Source of the DNA: Kribbella monticola
GTDB taxonomy: Bacteria > Actinomycetota > Actinomycetes > Propionibacteriales > Kribbellaceae
Reading direction: 5' to 3'
Assembly (NCBI RefSeq): GCF_003261635.1
Contig: NZ_QFXK01000036.1
Span: forward strand, 1-64,000
Length of the DNA: 64,000 nucleotides
In this document: piece after piece, positions 9,223 through 18,555 of the stretch
How the letters are laid out: every line of letters starts with the position of its first letter
Numbering within the stretch: position 1 is the stretch's first letter
Notes under the pieces: generated by a model
Told to the model about the DNA's origin: nothing
The model's database searches: none
Seen by the model: the letters and a program-made list of their open reading frames with translations, nothing else
Made by a program: the position numbers and the translations under genes

Positions 9223-10722
9223 ATGGAACGTCGTACCTTCCTCACCGCCGCAGGTGGCGTCGCCGCCGGAGCGGCCGGTCTGGTGGCCGCAGCCGCCGGC
9301 GCGCTGCCGGTGACGGCCGCGCCGTCATCCGCTGGGATCGGCGGGCTCGCCCCTGCCGCCGATCCCGCCGATCCCGCGCTGGCAGGTCGGCGGCGGCTCG
9401 TGCAGTCGCTGGACGAACTGCGGCAGGCGATCGGCCAGGCGGTCCCCGGCACGGTGATCACCGTTGCCAACGGCACCTATGACGTACCGGCCGGCGCGCC
9501 GATCGCGCTGGCCGGTGTTCGCGGCCGGCCCGATCGGCCGGTCGTCGTTCAGGCGGAGTCGCCGGGCGGGGTCGTCCTGACCGGGGAGCAGAGCTTCGTG
9601 CTGACCGGGTCGACGGACGTCACGCTGAGCGGGTTCGCGTTCCGGCAGCAGACGACGCTGGACATTCCGCCGGACTGCAAGCGGATCCGGCTCACCCGCA
9701 ACGACTTCCAGCTCGCCGATATCGAGGGCGTGCACTGGGTGATGGTCCGCGCGGACTACTCGACCGTCGACCACAACGATTTCCACGGCAAGTCGACGCT
9801 CGGCATCTATCTCGGCATCGAGGGCGCCGGGACCGACGGAATGGCCCGCGGTGTGCACATCACCCGCAACCACTTCCGCGATCACACCTTCGCCGGCAGC
9901 AACGGCGGTGAGCCGATCCGGCTGGGGGTGTCCCCGCGAGCGCTCTCCACTGCCGCCGCGGTGGTCGAGTTCAACCTGTTCGAGCGTGCGAACGGCGACC
10001 CCGAGGCGATCTCGGTGAAGTCGTCCGGCAACGTGATCCGGCACAACACGATCCGCGACAGTATCGGGGGGATCGTGCTGCGGCACGGCAACGGCACCCG
10101 GGTCGAGGGCAACTACCTGCTGTCCGGAGCGAACGGGATCCGGATCTACGGCAACGACCACCAGATCCTGAGCAACTACCTCGAGCGGGTCAGCGGGATC
10201 GTGCTGGGGAGCGGGAGCCTTCGCGATCACTACCCGGGCGAACCGCCGACGTCGCGAACCGGCAACGACGCGCCGGACCGGGTGCGGATCGCGCTGAACA
10301 GCTTGCTGGACTGCCCGGGCGGGATCAGCGGCGAGAGCCACCGGACCCTGCCGCCGCTGGACTGCACGATCGCCGACAACCTGCTGGTCGCCGACGCGGG
10401 ACAGCACGTCAACATGCCCTTCCAGGACGGCATCACCTGGTCCGGGAACCTCGTCTGGGGCAGCGCCGCCGACGGCAACGCCCCGGCCGGCACGTTCACC
10501 CGGTCCGATCCGAGGCTGGTGGCGGGACAGGACGGCGTACGGCGGCTGTCGGCGGGCAGTCCGGCGATCAACGCGGCCACCGGGTCGTATCCGGGCGGGA
10601 CCCTCGATCTCGACGGTGAGCCGCGCGGGCGTCGAGCGGATGTAGGGGCCGACGAGTACTCGTTCCGCAAGCCCAGGCTCCGCCCGTTGACCGCGGCCGA
10701 GGTCGGGATCCACGCCCGATGA
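9223..10722 (+). CDS. Exported PL6 polysaccharide lyase, chondroitinase B-like
   Basis: This parallel beta-helix lyase should cut uronate-containing glycans by beta-elimination. A twin-arginine signal (ERRTFLTA, then an Ala-rich stretch) indicates Tat export. The helix core contains NGDPEAISVKSSG and GGIVLRHGN. Lys266 and Arg287 are 21 residues apart, as are the catalytic Lys250 and Arg271 of Pedobacter chondroitinase B, and acidic residues 5 and 7 before the Lys match its calcium ligands. PL6 members act on dermatan sulfate or alginate; sequence alone does not settle which. It follows the fucosidase gene by 13 bp and has a GGGAG ribosome-binding site. Confidence 0.9.
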   Translation: MERRTFLTAAGGVAAGAAGLVAAAAGALPVTAAPSSAGIGGLAPAADPADPALAGRRRLVQSLDELRQAIGQAVPGTVITVANGTYDVPAGAPIALAGVRGRPDRPVVVQAESPGGVVLTGEQSFVLTGSTDVTLSGFAFRQQTTLDIPPDCKRIRLTRNDFQLADIEGVHWVMVRADYSTVDHNDFHGKSTLGIYLGIEGAGTDGMARGVHITRNHFRDHTFAGSNGGEPIRLGVSPRALSTAAAVVEFNLFERANGDPEAISVKSSGNVIRHNTIRDSIGGIVLRHGNGTRVEGNYLLSGANGIRIYGNDHQILSNYLERVSGIVLGSGSLRDHYPGEPPTSRTGNDAPDRVRIALNSLLDCPGGISGESHRTLPPLDCTIADNLLVADAGQHVNMPFQDGITWSGNLVWGSAADGNAPAGTFTRSDPRLVAGQDGVRRLSAGSPAINAATGSYPGGTLDLDGEPRGRRADVGADEYSFRKPRLRPLTAAEVGIHAR

Positions 10723-11576
10723 GCCCCGAGCGCTCCGGCGTTGCCGTTCGAGGTGATGAGGAGATCATCCGTACTCACCTTGACCGCCTCCGGCTGGATC
10801 TGGTGGTGGCCAGCCGGATCACCCATGTCCACCGCGAGTGGTACCGCCCGCTGCAGCCAGACCCGTTCTCGCGGCTCTACCTGATCCTCGAAGGCGAGGG
10901 CCGGCTGGTGGTGGGGGAGAAGGAGCTCTACCCGAAGCCGGGTGAGCTCTGCTACCTGCCGGCCGACGTACCGATCTCGTACTCGACGATCAGCGACAAC
11001 ACGTTCCGCAAGCACTGGCTGCACTTCTCCGCGCTGATCGGCGACCGGGACATCGGCGAGATGCTGACCCTGCCGTTCATCGTTCCCAGTCGTGCGCCCG
11101 CGGAAGCGGCTGCGCTGTTCGAGCAGGTCGGCGCGGCGGATCGTGACCCGCCCGGTCTGGCGACGCCGCTGCGGATCCGCTCCGCATTGACCGCGTTGTT
11201 CGCGCACTATCTGGACAGTGCGCCGCCCGGTTCGATCCAGTTGTCGGCGCAGCAGACCGAGGAGTCCGGCATCGTCCGCTACATCGAGGACAACCTTGCC
11301 TCGGCGCTGACCGTGGAGCAGCTGGCCGCCGAGTTCGGGTTCGAGCTGAGTGCGTTCATCCGGCACTTCCGCACCGAGTTCGGGTTGTCGCCGAAGCAGT
11401 TCATCAAACGGGCCCGGATCGAGCGGGCGCAGCGCGAGCTGGTGACGACGTCGCGGCCGATGGAGGAGATCGCCGCGTCGGTCGGGATGGACCAGTCGTA
11501 CTTCTCCAAGGTGTTCCGTCAGGTCAGCTCGGTGACCCCGAGCGAATACAGAAAGCTCTACCGCCCCCGTAGTTAG
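10719..11576 (+). CDS. AraC-family regulator of the glycan operon
   Basis: It has an N-terminal cupin-like ligand-sensing domain (about residues 15-110) and a C-terminal double helix-turn-helix (about 185-283: LTVEQLAAEFGFELSAFIRHF and EEIAASVGMDQSYFSKVFRQ). It probably senses a breakdown product and activates the operon in which it lies. Its ATG overlaps the stop of the first PL6 gene and a second PL6 gene follows 9 bp later, so the regulator is embedded between the two lyases. Confidence 0.9.
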   Translation: MSPERSGVAVRGDEEIIRTHLDRLRLDLVVASRITHVHREWYRPLQPDPFSRLYLILEGEGRLVVGEKELYPKPGELCYLPADVPISYSTISDNTFRKHWLHFSALIGDRDIGEMLTLPFIVPSRAPAEAAALFEQVGAADRDPPGLATPLRIRSALTALFAHYLDSAPPGSIQLSAQQTEESGIVRYIEDNLASALTVEQLAAEFGFELSAFIRHFRTEFGLSPKQFIKRARIERAQRELVTTSRPMEEIAASVGMDQSYFSKVFRQVSSVTPSEYRKLYRPRS

Positions 11577-11585
11577 GAGCTTGTC

Positions 11586-13016
11586 ATGGATCGTCGTACC
11601 TTCTTGGCCGGCGGCACTCTCGGTGTCGCCGCGGTCGCCCTGAACCTGTCCGGCGGGCGTCGCGCCGACGCGCAGGTGTCGGCCGTCGTCAGGTCGCTGT
11701 CCCAGTTGCAAAAAGCAATCAACACTGCCGGCCCCGGCACCACGATCACGGTGGCGAACGGCTCGTACGCCGTACCGTCGGGCTCGCCCGTTTCCATCAG
11801 CGGTCGCCACGGCACCAGTACGGCGCCGATCACGATCGTGGCCGAGTCGCGCGGTGGGGTCACGCTCACGGGTGCGCAGAGCTTCGTGTTCGCCGACTCG
11901 TCGTACGTGACGATCAGCGGGTTCGCGTTCCGGCAGAGTACGACGCTGGAGATCCCGGCCGACTGTCCGCGGATCCGGCTGACCCGCAACGACTTCCAGC
12001 TGGCCGCAGCGGCCGGGCACTGGGTCGTCGTGCGCGGTGACGACGCGAAGATCGACCGGAACGTGTTCCACGACAAGTCCACCCTGGGCGTCTATCTGGT
12101 GATCGACGGACCGGGCAGTACGGCGATGGCGCAGCGCACGAACATCGCCCGCAACTACTTCCGCGATCACACCTACTCCGGCGACAACGGCGGTGAGCCG
12201 ATCCGCCTGGGGGTCAGCGGTCGCGCGCTGTCCACGGCGGACGCCACCGTGGAGTACAACCTCTTCGAGCGGGTGAACGGCGACCCCGAGGCGATCTCGG
12301 TGAAGTCGTCCGGCAACACGATCCGGTACAACACCATCCGGTCGTCGACCGGTGGGATCGTGCTGCGGCACGGCAACGAGAACCGGGTCGAGAGCAACTA
12401 TCTGCTGTCCGGTGCGAACGGGATCCGGATCTACGGCAACGACCACCTGATCGTGAACAACTACGTCGGCGGGGTCGCGAGCGCCGGGATCGTGCTCGGC
12501 AGCGGAACCGAGCGCGATCACTACGAAGGCGAGCCCGAAGACAGCCGGCGCGGCAACGACGCTCCGGACCGCGTCACGATCGTGCTCAACACGCTGCGGA
12601 ACAACGCGCAGGCAGTCGCCGGTGAGAGTCAGCGCACGATTCCGCCACTGGGCTGCCGGATCTCGGACAACCTGCTGGTCGGCGACAGCGGTTCGCTGGT
12701 CGACATGCCTTACTTGCAGGGCATCACCTGGTCGGGCAACATCCTGTGGGGCTCGGCGTCGAACGGCAACATCCCGTCGTCCGGCTTCACCAGGGACGAC
12801 CCGAAGCTGGTCGCGGGTTCCGACGGCATCTACCGGCTCAGCACCGGCAGCGCCGCCGTCGACGCCTCCAGCCAGGACCACTCCAGCCAGGTCCCCGACG
12901 ACCTCGACGGCCAGCCCCGAGTAGCCCCGTACGACGTCGGCGCCGACGAACTCTCCACCGCCACCACCCTCCGCCACCCGCTCACTCCCACCGACGTCGG
13001 CCCCAACGCCCCGTAG
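11586..13016 (+). CDS. Second exported PL6 polysaccharide lyase
   Basis: This is a paralogue of the lyase at 9223 with long identical blocks (for example NGDPEAISVKSSGN and YLLSGANGIRIYGNDH). The Tat signal is DRRTFLAGG. The catalytic-type pair is Lys240 and Arg261, again 21 residues apart. A TAGGAG site precedes the ATG. Differences concentrate in loops between helix turns and in the C-terminal third, which suggests cleavage of different linkages or sulfation patterns in one polymer. It is the last gene of the operon; the minus-strand gene at 13056 converges on it, with no obvious hairpin in the 39-bp gap. Confidence 0.9.
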   Translation: MDRRTFLAGGTLGVAAVALNLSGGRRADAQVSAVVRSLSQLQKAINTAGPGTTITVANGSYAVPSGSPVSISGRHGTSTAPITIVAESRGGVTLTGAQSFVFADSSYVTISGFAFRQSTTLEIPADCPRIRLTRNDFQLAAAAGHWVVVRGDDAKIDRNVFHDKSTLGVYLVIDGPGSTAMAQRTNIARNYFRDHTYSGDNGGEPIRLGVSGRALSTADATVEYNLFERVNGDPEAISVKSSGNTIRYNTIRSSTGGIVLRHGNENRVESNYLLSGANGIRIYGNDHLIVNNYVGGVASAGIVLGSGTERDHYEGEPEDSRRGNDAPDRVTIVLNTLRNNAQAVAGESQRTIPPLGCRISDNLLVGDSGSLVDMPYLQGITWSGNILWGSASNGNIPSSGFTRDDPKLVAGSDGIYRLSTGSAAVDASSQDHSSQVPDDLDGQPRVAPYDVGADELSTATTLRHPLTPTDVGPNAP

Positions 13017-13055
13017 TACCCAACCCGCCGGGCATCGAGGTCAGAGGTAGCGCGG

Positions 13056-14024
13056 TCAAAGGTAGCGGGGACTCCAGACGCGGGCCTTGTAGATCTCGGC
13101 GCCCGGCAGGGTACGGACGAAGTCGGGTCCGGTGAAGGTGACAGTGTCCGTGCACCACGTCGTCGCGCAGTCCGGCGCCGGGAAGGTACGGACCTGTTGG
13201 CCTCGCGGCGTACTGCTGATGCTGCGCACGTCGGCCCAGTTCCTGGTGGTCACGAACTCGTTGCTGGACTTGCTGAACTCGTACACGAATCCGGTCGTGC
13301 TGATCCACAGGCGGTCCGGATCGTTCAGCACCGGGGTGAGGTCGTGACCGCCAGGTGACGGCAGCGGCACGGTGCGCTCGACGGTCAAGGTCGGCGCGGC
13401 CGCCGTACCGCCGACCTTCAGAGCGACGATCGTGGTGTCGCCGACGGCCCACAGCACCCGTCGCACCGGATCCCACTGCACGCCGTGCGCCCGAGCGAGT
13501 GGGAATTCGGCGTACGTCGCGGAATCCGGACCCTGCGATGCCGTGTAGATCCGGACGAAGCCGCCGCGGGTGGCCGCGATCGCGACATTGCCGTCCGGCA
13601 ACAACTCGGCGCTGTGCAGGTTCGGCTGGGTGGTCAGGTTGAGTCCCCACAGCCGCCGGCCGCCCGGATACGTCATCAGGCCGGCGAGCCCGAGCGAGTC
13701 GGTCACCAGTACGACGTACGAGCCGCTCTTCGTTCGCCGAAGCTTCACCTCGGACGGCGCACCCCAGCCGACGGCCAGGTCGCCGAACCCGTTGTCCACG
13801 GTCGGGCTCCATTGCCATTTCTGGGCATCCGGCCGGCTCCAGTCCGCGACGGCCGGGTCCATCACCCGAATCCGCGCGGCGGCGGGTTCGGCGGAATCCT
13901 GGTCGACGAGAGCGACCAGCTGACCGCCGTACCGGCCGGCCGTCACCCCCGAGGCCGTGCCCGGTGCGAGACCGAGAACCAACGCCGTCATCAGTACTAC
14001 GAACGCTCGGGCGAATCTGGGCAC
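13056..14024 (-). CDS. Secreted DUF6528-like beta-propeller protein
   Basis: A signal peptide (hydrophobic residues 7-26, cleavage near TASG) is followed by repeated short beta motifs typical of a propeller: IRVMDPAVADW, VLVTDSLGLAGL, LLPDGNVAIAAT, RVLWAVGDTTIVAL, DRLWISTTGFVYEF. This matches the DUF6528 family as I recall it; no enzymatic residues are recognisable. The start is GTG with GAAGGG upstream. It converges with the PL6 gene and may act on or bind extracellular glycans, but that is only position-based. Confidence 0.7.
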   Translation of the reverse strand: MPRFARAFVVLMTALVLGLAPGTASGVTAGRYGGQLVALVDQDSAEPAAARIRVMDPAVADWSRPDAQKWQWSPTVDNGFGDLAVGWGAPSEVKLRRTKSGSYVVLVTDSLGLAGLMTYPGGRRLWGLNLTTQPNLHSAELLPDGNVAIAATRGGFVRIYTASQGPDSATYAEFPLARAHGVQWDPVRRVLWAVGDTTIVALKVGGTAAAPTLTVERTVPLPSPGGHDLTPVLNDPDRLWISTTGFVYEFSKSSNEFVTTRNWADVRSISSTPRGQQVRTFPAPDCATTWCTDTVTFTGPDFVRTLPGAEIYKARVWSPRYL

Positions 14025-14111
14025 CGCAAAAATCCCTTCGGACGACGACCGCCCCGAGCCTACGAGCGAGGCCGGTCCACCCCGGTGCCGTTTCAGAAAT
14101 CTTCGAAGTGG

Positions 14112-15482
14112 TCAGACCAGGGCGGGTTGGGTGTTGCCGGCCTCGGTGATGCCGCGGCGCATGTCGACGCGGGTGAGCAGGATCAGGCCGACGACGAAGA
14201 AGATGCCGAGGGCAACGATGGCCGGGCGGTAGGAGCCGGTGAGCTGGTGGACCAGGCCGAAGACGAGGGTGCCGAGCCACGAGGTGCCGCGCTCGCCGGC
14301 CTGGTAGAGGCTGAAGTACTCCGCCTCGCGGCCCTTTGGGATCAGCTGGCTGAACGCCGATCTGGACAGCGCCTGGGTGCCGCCGAGGACGATCCCGATC
14401 GCCAGGCCCATGGCGAGGAACGGCGCGATCTGATGCGCGGGCAGCAGGAAGCCGGCGATCACGATCACCATCCAGACCACCAGCCCGCCCATGATCGTGC
14501 GCTGGCTGCCGTACCGGCGGGCGAACCGGCCGAACGCGAGCGCGCCGAAGAACGCGACGAACTGGACCAGCAGGATCGTCATGATCAGGATCTGCGTCTC
14601 GAAGCCGAGTTGCTTCTCGCCGTACGTCGAGGAGACCGAGATGACGGTCTGGATGCCGTCGTTGAAGAACAGGTACGCGACCAGGAACAGCAACGTCATC
14701 GGATACGACCGGACGTGCCGCAGAGTGGCGAACAGTTGCCCGAAGCTCTGTTTGATCAGGTTCCCGCCGACCGGTACGACGCTCGCCGGGGGCCGGTCCT
14801 TCAGCCGCAGGTAGGGGATGATGGTGAACAGCCCCCACCACAACCCGGCGCTCAGCAGACTGAGCCGGACCGCCGTTCCCTTCCCGAGGCCGAGCGCGTC
14901 GTGCGCGGTGACGACGCCGAGGTTGATCGCCAGCAGGATGAACCCGCCGAGGTAGCCGAACGCCCAGGCGCGCGAGGAGACGTCGTCACGGTCGTCCGGC
15001 GCGGCGATGTCGATCAGGATCGAGTCGTAGACGACCAGCGACGACCCGAGACAGAGGTTGCCGAGGAACAACAGCAGCGCGCCGAGCGCCCACCGGTCAC
15101 CGCTCACGAACACCATGCAGCAGGCGGCCAGCGCACCGGCCCAGGCGAAGCCGCACATCAGCACCCGCTTGCGAGGCGAGCGGTCCGCGATCGCCCCGAC
15201 GACCGGCAGGAACAGCGCTGACATCAAGGTGGCGACGGTGACGACGTAGAACGCCAGCGAGCCGGGCGAGATGCCGAGACCCAGCACGTGCAGGTTGGTG
15301 TGACAGGGGTCGTCCGTCGTACCGACTCGTCCACAGGCAGCGGTTTCGGCGACCGAGGTGAGGTACGGCGCGAACAGCACGGTGCCTACGGTCGTGACGT
15401 AGCCGGAGTTGGCCCAGTCGTAGAGGCTGAACCCCCAGTATTCGCGCTTGTCCACGCTGTCCGGGGCGGAGAGGATTCCCAT
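14112..15482 (-). CDS. MFS transporter, UMF1/Atg22-like
   Basis: This 456-residue membrane protein has about 12 predicted segments. The N-terminal EYWGFSLYDWANSGYVTTVGT is the signature of the UMF1 (Atg22-like) family within the major facilitator superfamily, whose eukaryotic members export amino acids from vacuoles. Substrates of bacterial members are mostly unknown. The sequence before the ATG is pyrimidine-rich with no ribosome-binding site, so the start or mode of initiation is uncertain. Confidence 0.88.
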   Translation of the reverse strand: MGILSAPDSVDKREYWGFSLYDWANSGYVTTVGTVLFAPYLTSVAETAACGRVGTTDDPCHTNLHVLGLGISPGSLAFYVVTVATLMSALFLPVVGAIADRSPRKRVLMCGFAWAGALAACCMVFVSGDRWALGALLLFLGNLCLGSSLVVYDSILIDIAAPDDRDDVSSRAWAFGYLGGFILLAINLGVVTAHDALGLGKGTAVRLSLLSAGLWWGLFTIIPYLRLKDRPPASVVPVGGNLIKQSFGQLFATLRHVRSYPMTLLFLVAYLFFNDGIQTVISVSSTYGEKQLGFETQILIMTILLVQFVAFFGALAFGRFARRYGSQRTIMGGLVVWMVIVIAGFLLPAHQIAPFLAMGLAIGIVLGGTQALSRSAFSQLIPKGREAEYFSLYQAGERGTSWLGTLVFGLVHQLTGSYRPAIVALGIFFVVGLILLTRVDMRRGITEAGNTQPALV

Positions 15483-15542
15483 GCGGAGGAGTGTGTCAGG
15501 TGCGGAGCCGATCCGCGCTCAAGCTCGGCTCACCGTCACTGC

Positions 15543-16295
15543 TCAATGCCATTGGCCGCGTTCGATCAGTACGTCGCGGAGCAGGTCGGTGCGATCGGTG
15601 ATCAGCCCGTCCACCCCGGCGTCGAGGAGGCGGCGCATGGTCGCCGGGTCGTCCACGGTCCAGACGTGCACCTGCTTGCCGAGGGCATGCGCACGCCGGA
15701 GCAGTCCGGGAGTGAGGACCTTCAGGCGGCCGTAGTACTCCGGGATCTGCAGGCAGGCACTGGGGGAGTTGAACCGGAACGGCGAGAACCGGATCCGGGC
15801 GATCTCCTGCTGGCCGAAGCCGGTCGCCAGGCGTTCGCCGAGTTCGGTGCGGATGCGCTTGACCCGGGCCTGGGAGAACGACGAGACGCAGACGCGGTCG
15901 ATGGCGCCGGCCTTCCGCAGTACGGCGGCCGCGGGCAGTACTCCGTTGTCGGCCTTGATGTCGAGGTTGAGCCGGGTCGCCGGGAAGTGCTCGAGCACGT
16001 CGGTGAGCAGCGGTATCGGCTCGTGACCGTTGATCCGCGCCTTCTTGACCTCCGACCAGGGCAGCTGGGAGATCACGCCGGTGCGGTCGGTCACCCGGTC
16101 GAGCCGGTGGTCGTGGAACGCGACCACCACCCCGTCGCTGGTCGCGTGCAGGTCGGTCTCCAGGTACCGGTATCCCAGCCCGACCGCCTGCTCGAAGGCA
16201 TGCATCGAGTTCTCGTAGCCGACGTTGTCAGGGTGCAGGGCGCCGCCGCGGTGGGCCATCGCGATCGGCCCGTCGTGGTCGAGATAGGGATACAC
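15543..16295 (-). CDS. Glycerophosphodiester phosphodiesterase
   Basis: This enzyme hydrolyses glycerophosphodiesters to glycerol-3-phosphate and an alcohol. The GDPD motif set is complete: AMAHRGG near the N-terminus, YLETDLHATSDGVVVAFHD with metal and catalytic residues, LNLDIKA, and VHVWTVDD near the end. There is no signal peptide, so it is probably cytoplasmic (UgpQ-like). I chose the GTG at 16295 (VYPYLDHDGPIA) because family members begin close to the HRGG motif; an in-frame GTG at 16376 would add 27 residues without family character. A 263-bp region separates it from the divergent aminotransferase. Confidence 0.88.
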   Translation of the reverse strand: MYPYLDHDGPIAMAHRGGALHPDNVGYENSMHAFEQAVGLGYRYLETDLHATSDGVVVAFHDHRLDRVTDRTGVISQLPWSEVKKARINGHEPIPLLTDVLEHFPATRLNLDIKADNGVLPAAAVLRKAGAIDRVCVSSFSQARVKRIRTELGERLATGFGQQEIARIRFSPFRFNSPSACLQIPEYYGRLKVLTPGLLRRAHALGKQVHVWTVDDPATMRRLLDAGVDGLITDRTDLLRDVLIERGQWH

Positions 16296-16558
16296 ACCGG
16301 CAGTATCGCCGAGCGGCGCGTCCGGACGGCTGTCGAGCCCGGGTGTCCTGGAGGCTTGTAGGTCAATCGATTGCACGGCTACGTTCGGAGTTACCGTGCG
16401 CTTCTACGGCACTTATCCGGGCGGATGGGCACATCGAGAACGCCCGACGTGTACCGCGAGCGGCGGCACTGTGCGGTCCCCGACCCTCCCGAGCCGGGGG
16501 CCGCGTGCGCTGAGCCTCGACTCGGCCGGCCGGGGGCTGGTTGGGTAGCGTGGGACCG

Positions 16559-17701
16559 GTGACGGATATCAGCCGACCCCGCCCGGAGCTGTGGACGCTC
16601 GATCCCGGCGTCCTGCACCTCAACCACGGCTCGTACGGCGCGGTGCCGCGGCGTACCCAGGAGGTTCTGGCCGCACTGCGGGCCGAGACCGAGGCGAACT
16701 CGATGGCCTGGTTCCGCTCGGTCCCGGACCGGTTGACCGCCGCCCGGCTCGAGCTGGCGTCGTACCTGCAGACCGATCCCGCCGGCTTCGCGCTGCTGCC
16801 TAACGCGAGCGCCGGCATCACCGCTGCACTCGCTACCGTCCCGATCCCGCCTGGCAGCCGGATCGTGCTGACCAATCACGCGTACGGCGCAGTGCTGTTC
16901 GCGGCGGAGCGTTTCGCCCGCCAGCACCAGGCTGAGGTCGTCGTCGTCGATGTGCCGCTGGAGTCCGACGACGACACGGTGGTCTCGCTCATCTCCGCGG
17001 AACTCGGGAGCACCACTGCCGCTCTGGTGGTGGACCAGATCAGCTCGGCGACCGCGATGATCTTCCCGATCCGGCGCCTGGTCGAGGCGTGCGCGCAGTA
17101 CGGCATCCCTGTCATCGTCGACGGCGCTCACGCGCCCGGTCTGCTCGATGCGCCCGCCGGCGACGGCGCCGACTTCTGGACCGGCAACTTCCACAAGTGG
17201 CCGTGCTCGCCGCGCGGGACCGCCGGTCTGGTGGTCGCGGAGAAGTGGCGAGCGCAGACGTTGCCGTTGATCGTGTCCTGGTCGGAGTACGACGAGCGCC
17301 TACCGGAACGCTTCGACATGCAGGGCACCTTCGACTACGCGCCCTGGATCGCCGCACCCGAGTCGTTGCAGGTGCTCGCCGACCTCGACTGGCCTCGGCG
17401 CCGGATGCAGTTGTCGGCGACGCTGGACGAAGGCGCCCGGCTGATCGCGAAGGCGCTCGGCTCGCCGGTGCCCGAGGTCGTCCACCCGGCTCCGACGATG
17501 CGGTTGGTGGAGCTCCCGTTCCCGGGCGAGCCGACGCCCGAGGCGGGCGCGGCGTTCAAGATCCGGGTGTCGCGCGAGCTCAAGGCGGAGATCACCTTGA
17601 CCGCGTTCGACACCCGGGTCTTCATCCGCCTCTCCGCCCACGCCTACAACAGCCTGCGCGACTACGAACTCCTCGCCGAGCGCCTCCCGGCCCTGCTCTG
17701 A
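16559..17701 (+). CDS. Class V aminotransferase, isopenicillin-N-epimerase-like
   Basis: This is a PLP-dependent fold type I enzyme. HLNHGSYGAVPR at the N-terminus and VIVDGAHAPGLLD (PLP-binding Asp and His) are typical of this subgroup, and the Schiff-base Lys lies in GNFHKWPCSPRG. Relatives include isopenicillin N epimerases and cysteine desulfurases, but no beta-lactam genes are nearby, so the substrate is unknown. The GTG at 16559 is chosen; a TTG at 16541 would add six residues. The stop is 2 bp from the end of the converging permease gene. Confidence 0.85.
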   Translation: MTDISRPRPELWTLDPGVLHLNHGSYGAVPRRTQEVLAALRAETEANSMAWFRSVPDRLTAARLELASYLQTDPAGFALLPNASAGITAALATVPIPPGSRIVLTNHAYGAVLFAAERFARQHQAEVVVVDVPLESDDDTVVSLISAELGSTTAALVVDQISSATAMIFPIRRLVEACAQYGIPVIVDGAHAPGLLDAPAGDGADFWTGNFHKWPCSPRGTAGLVVAEKWRAQTLPLIVSWSEYDERLPERFDMQGTFDYAPWIAAPESLQVLADLDWPRRRMQLSATLDEGARLIAKALGSPVPEVVHPAPTMRLVELPFPGEPTPEAGAAFKIRVSRELKAEITLTAFDTRVFIRLSAHAYNSLRDYELLAERLPALL

Positions 17702-17703
17702 CC

Positions 17704-18555
17704 TCAGCCCTTGATCGCACCGGACGTCATACCGGCGACGATCTGGCGGTTGAAGAACAAGAACATGATCAGCGGCGGGATCGTGATCAGTAGGATGTTC
17801 ATGAACAGCAGGTTGTACTGCGTACTGAACTGGCTCTGGAAGTTGTAGAGAGTCAGCTGGACCGTTGCGTTCTGGTCACCGGGCAGGAAGTACAGCGGGT
17901 TGGTGAAGTCGTTGAACACGGCAACCGACTGGACGACCACCACCGTGACGATCACCGAGCGCAGCAGCGGGAAGATCACCCCGAAGAACAACCGCAACGG
18001 ACCGGCCCCGTCGATGGTTGCCGCCTCGTCCAGTTCCCGCGGGATGGTTGCGACGAACGCCCGGAACAGCAGTACGCAGAACGACAGCCCGAACGCGATC
18101 TCGATCAGGATCAGTCCGGGCATGGTCTTGAACAGGCCGAACTTCTGCAGCACCCAGATCGTCGGCACCACGGCCGGCGGGATGATCAGGCCGGACAGCA
18201 CCAGGAAGTTGATGAAGCCGTTCCACCGGCTCTTGCGGCGCTGCAGGACGAAGCCGGCCATCGCCGCCAGCACCACCATGCCGGCGACGCTGGCCACGGT
18301 GAGGATCGTGCTGTTGATGAACGCGATCACCAGCATGTAGTCGCGTGCCTTCACCACCTCGACGAAGTTCTGCACGATCCGCAACTGGTGCGGCCAGGAG
18401 AAGTCCAGCGAGGCCGCCTGCTGACGGTCCTTCACCGCGGTCAGCACGATGAAGGCGAACGGGATGATGAACACGACGATCGACACCACGATCGCGACCG
18501 CGCTGAGCAGGTAGTTGCGGCCCGGCTTGTGATTGACGAGCTCGGCGGTGCTCAC
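17704..18555 (-). CDS. MalG-type sugar ABC permease (rhamnoside importer)
   Basis: This is the inner-membrane subunit of the second sugar importer. Six membrane segments are visible, with coupling loop DEAATIDGAGPLRLFFGVIFP and the usual MalG ending (NRQIVAGMTSGAIKG). The GTG at 18555 has a full AAGGAGG site and overlaps the stop of the preceding permease; an open frame upstream to 18837 is antisense-like and rejected. It is the last gene of the operon led by the GH78 rhamnosidase. Confidence 0.92.
   Translation of the reverse strand: MSTAELVNHKPGRNYLLSAVAIVVSIVVFIIPFAFIVLTAVKDRQQAASLDFSWPHQLRIVQNFVEVVKARDYMLVIAFINSTILTVASVAGMVVLAAMAGFVLQRRKSRWNGFINFLVLSGLIIPPAVVPTIWVLQKFGLFKTMPGLILIEIAFGLSFCVLLFRAFVATIPRELDEAATIDGAGPLRLFFGVIFPLLRSVIVTVVVVQSVAVFNDFTNPLYFLPGDQNATVQLTLYNFQSQFSTQYNLLFMNILLITIPPLIMFLFFNRQIVAGMTSGAIKG

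Noticed and set aside
10230..12977. 915-codon open frame on the minus strand
   Set aside because: It is antisense to the two PL6 genes and the AraC gene; composition is Arg/Gly/Asp/His/Val-rich without domains, as expected for shadow frames in GC-rich DNA.
13485..15221. 578-codon open frame on the plus strand
   Set aside because: Crosses two minus-strand genes in antisense and is rich in Gln/Asp/Arg low-complexity sequence.
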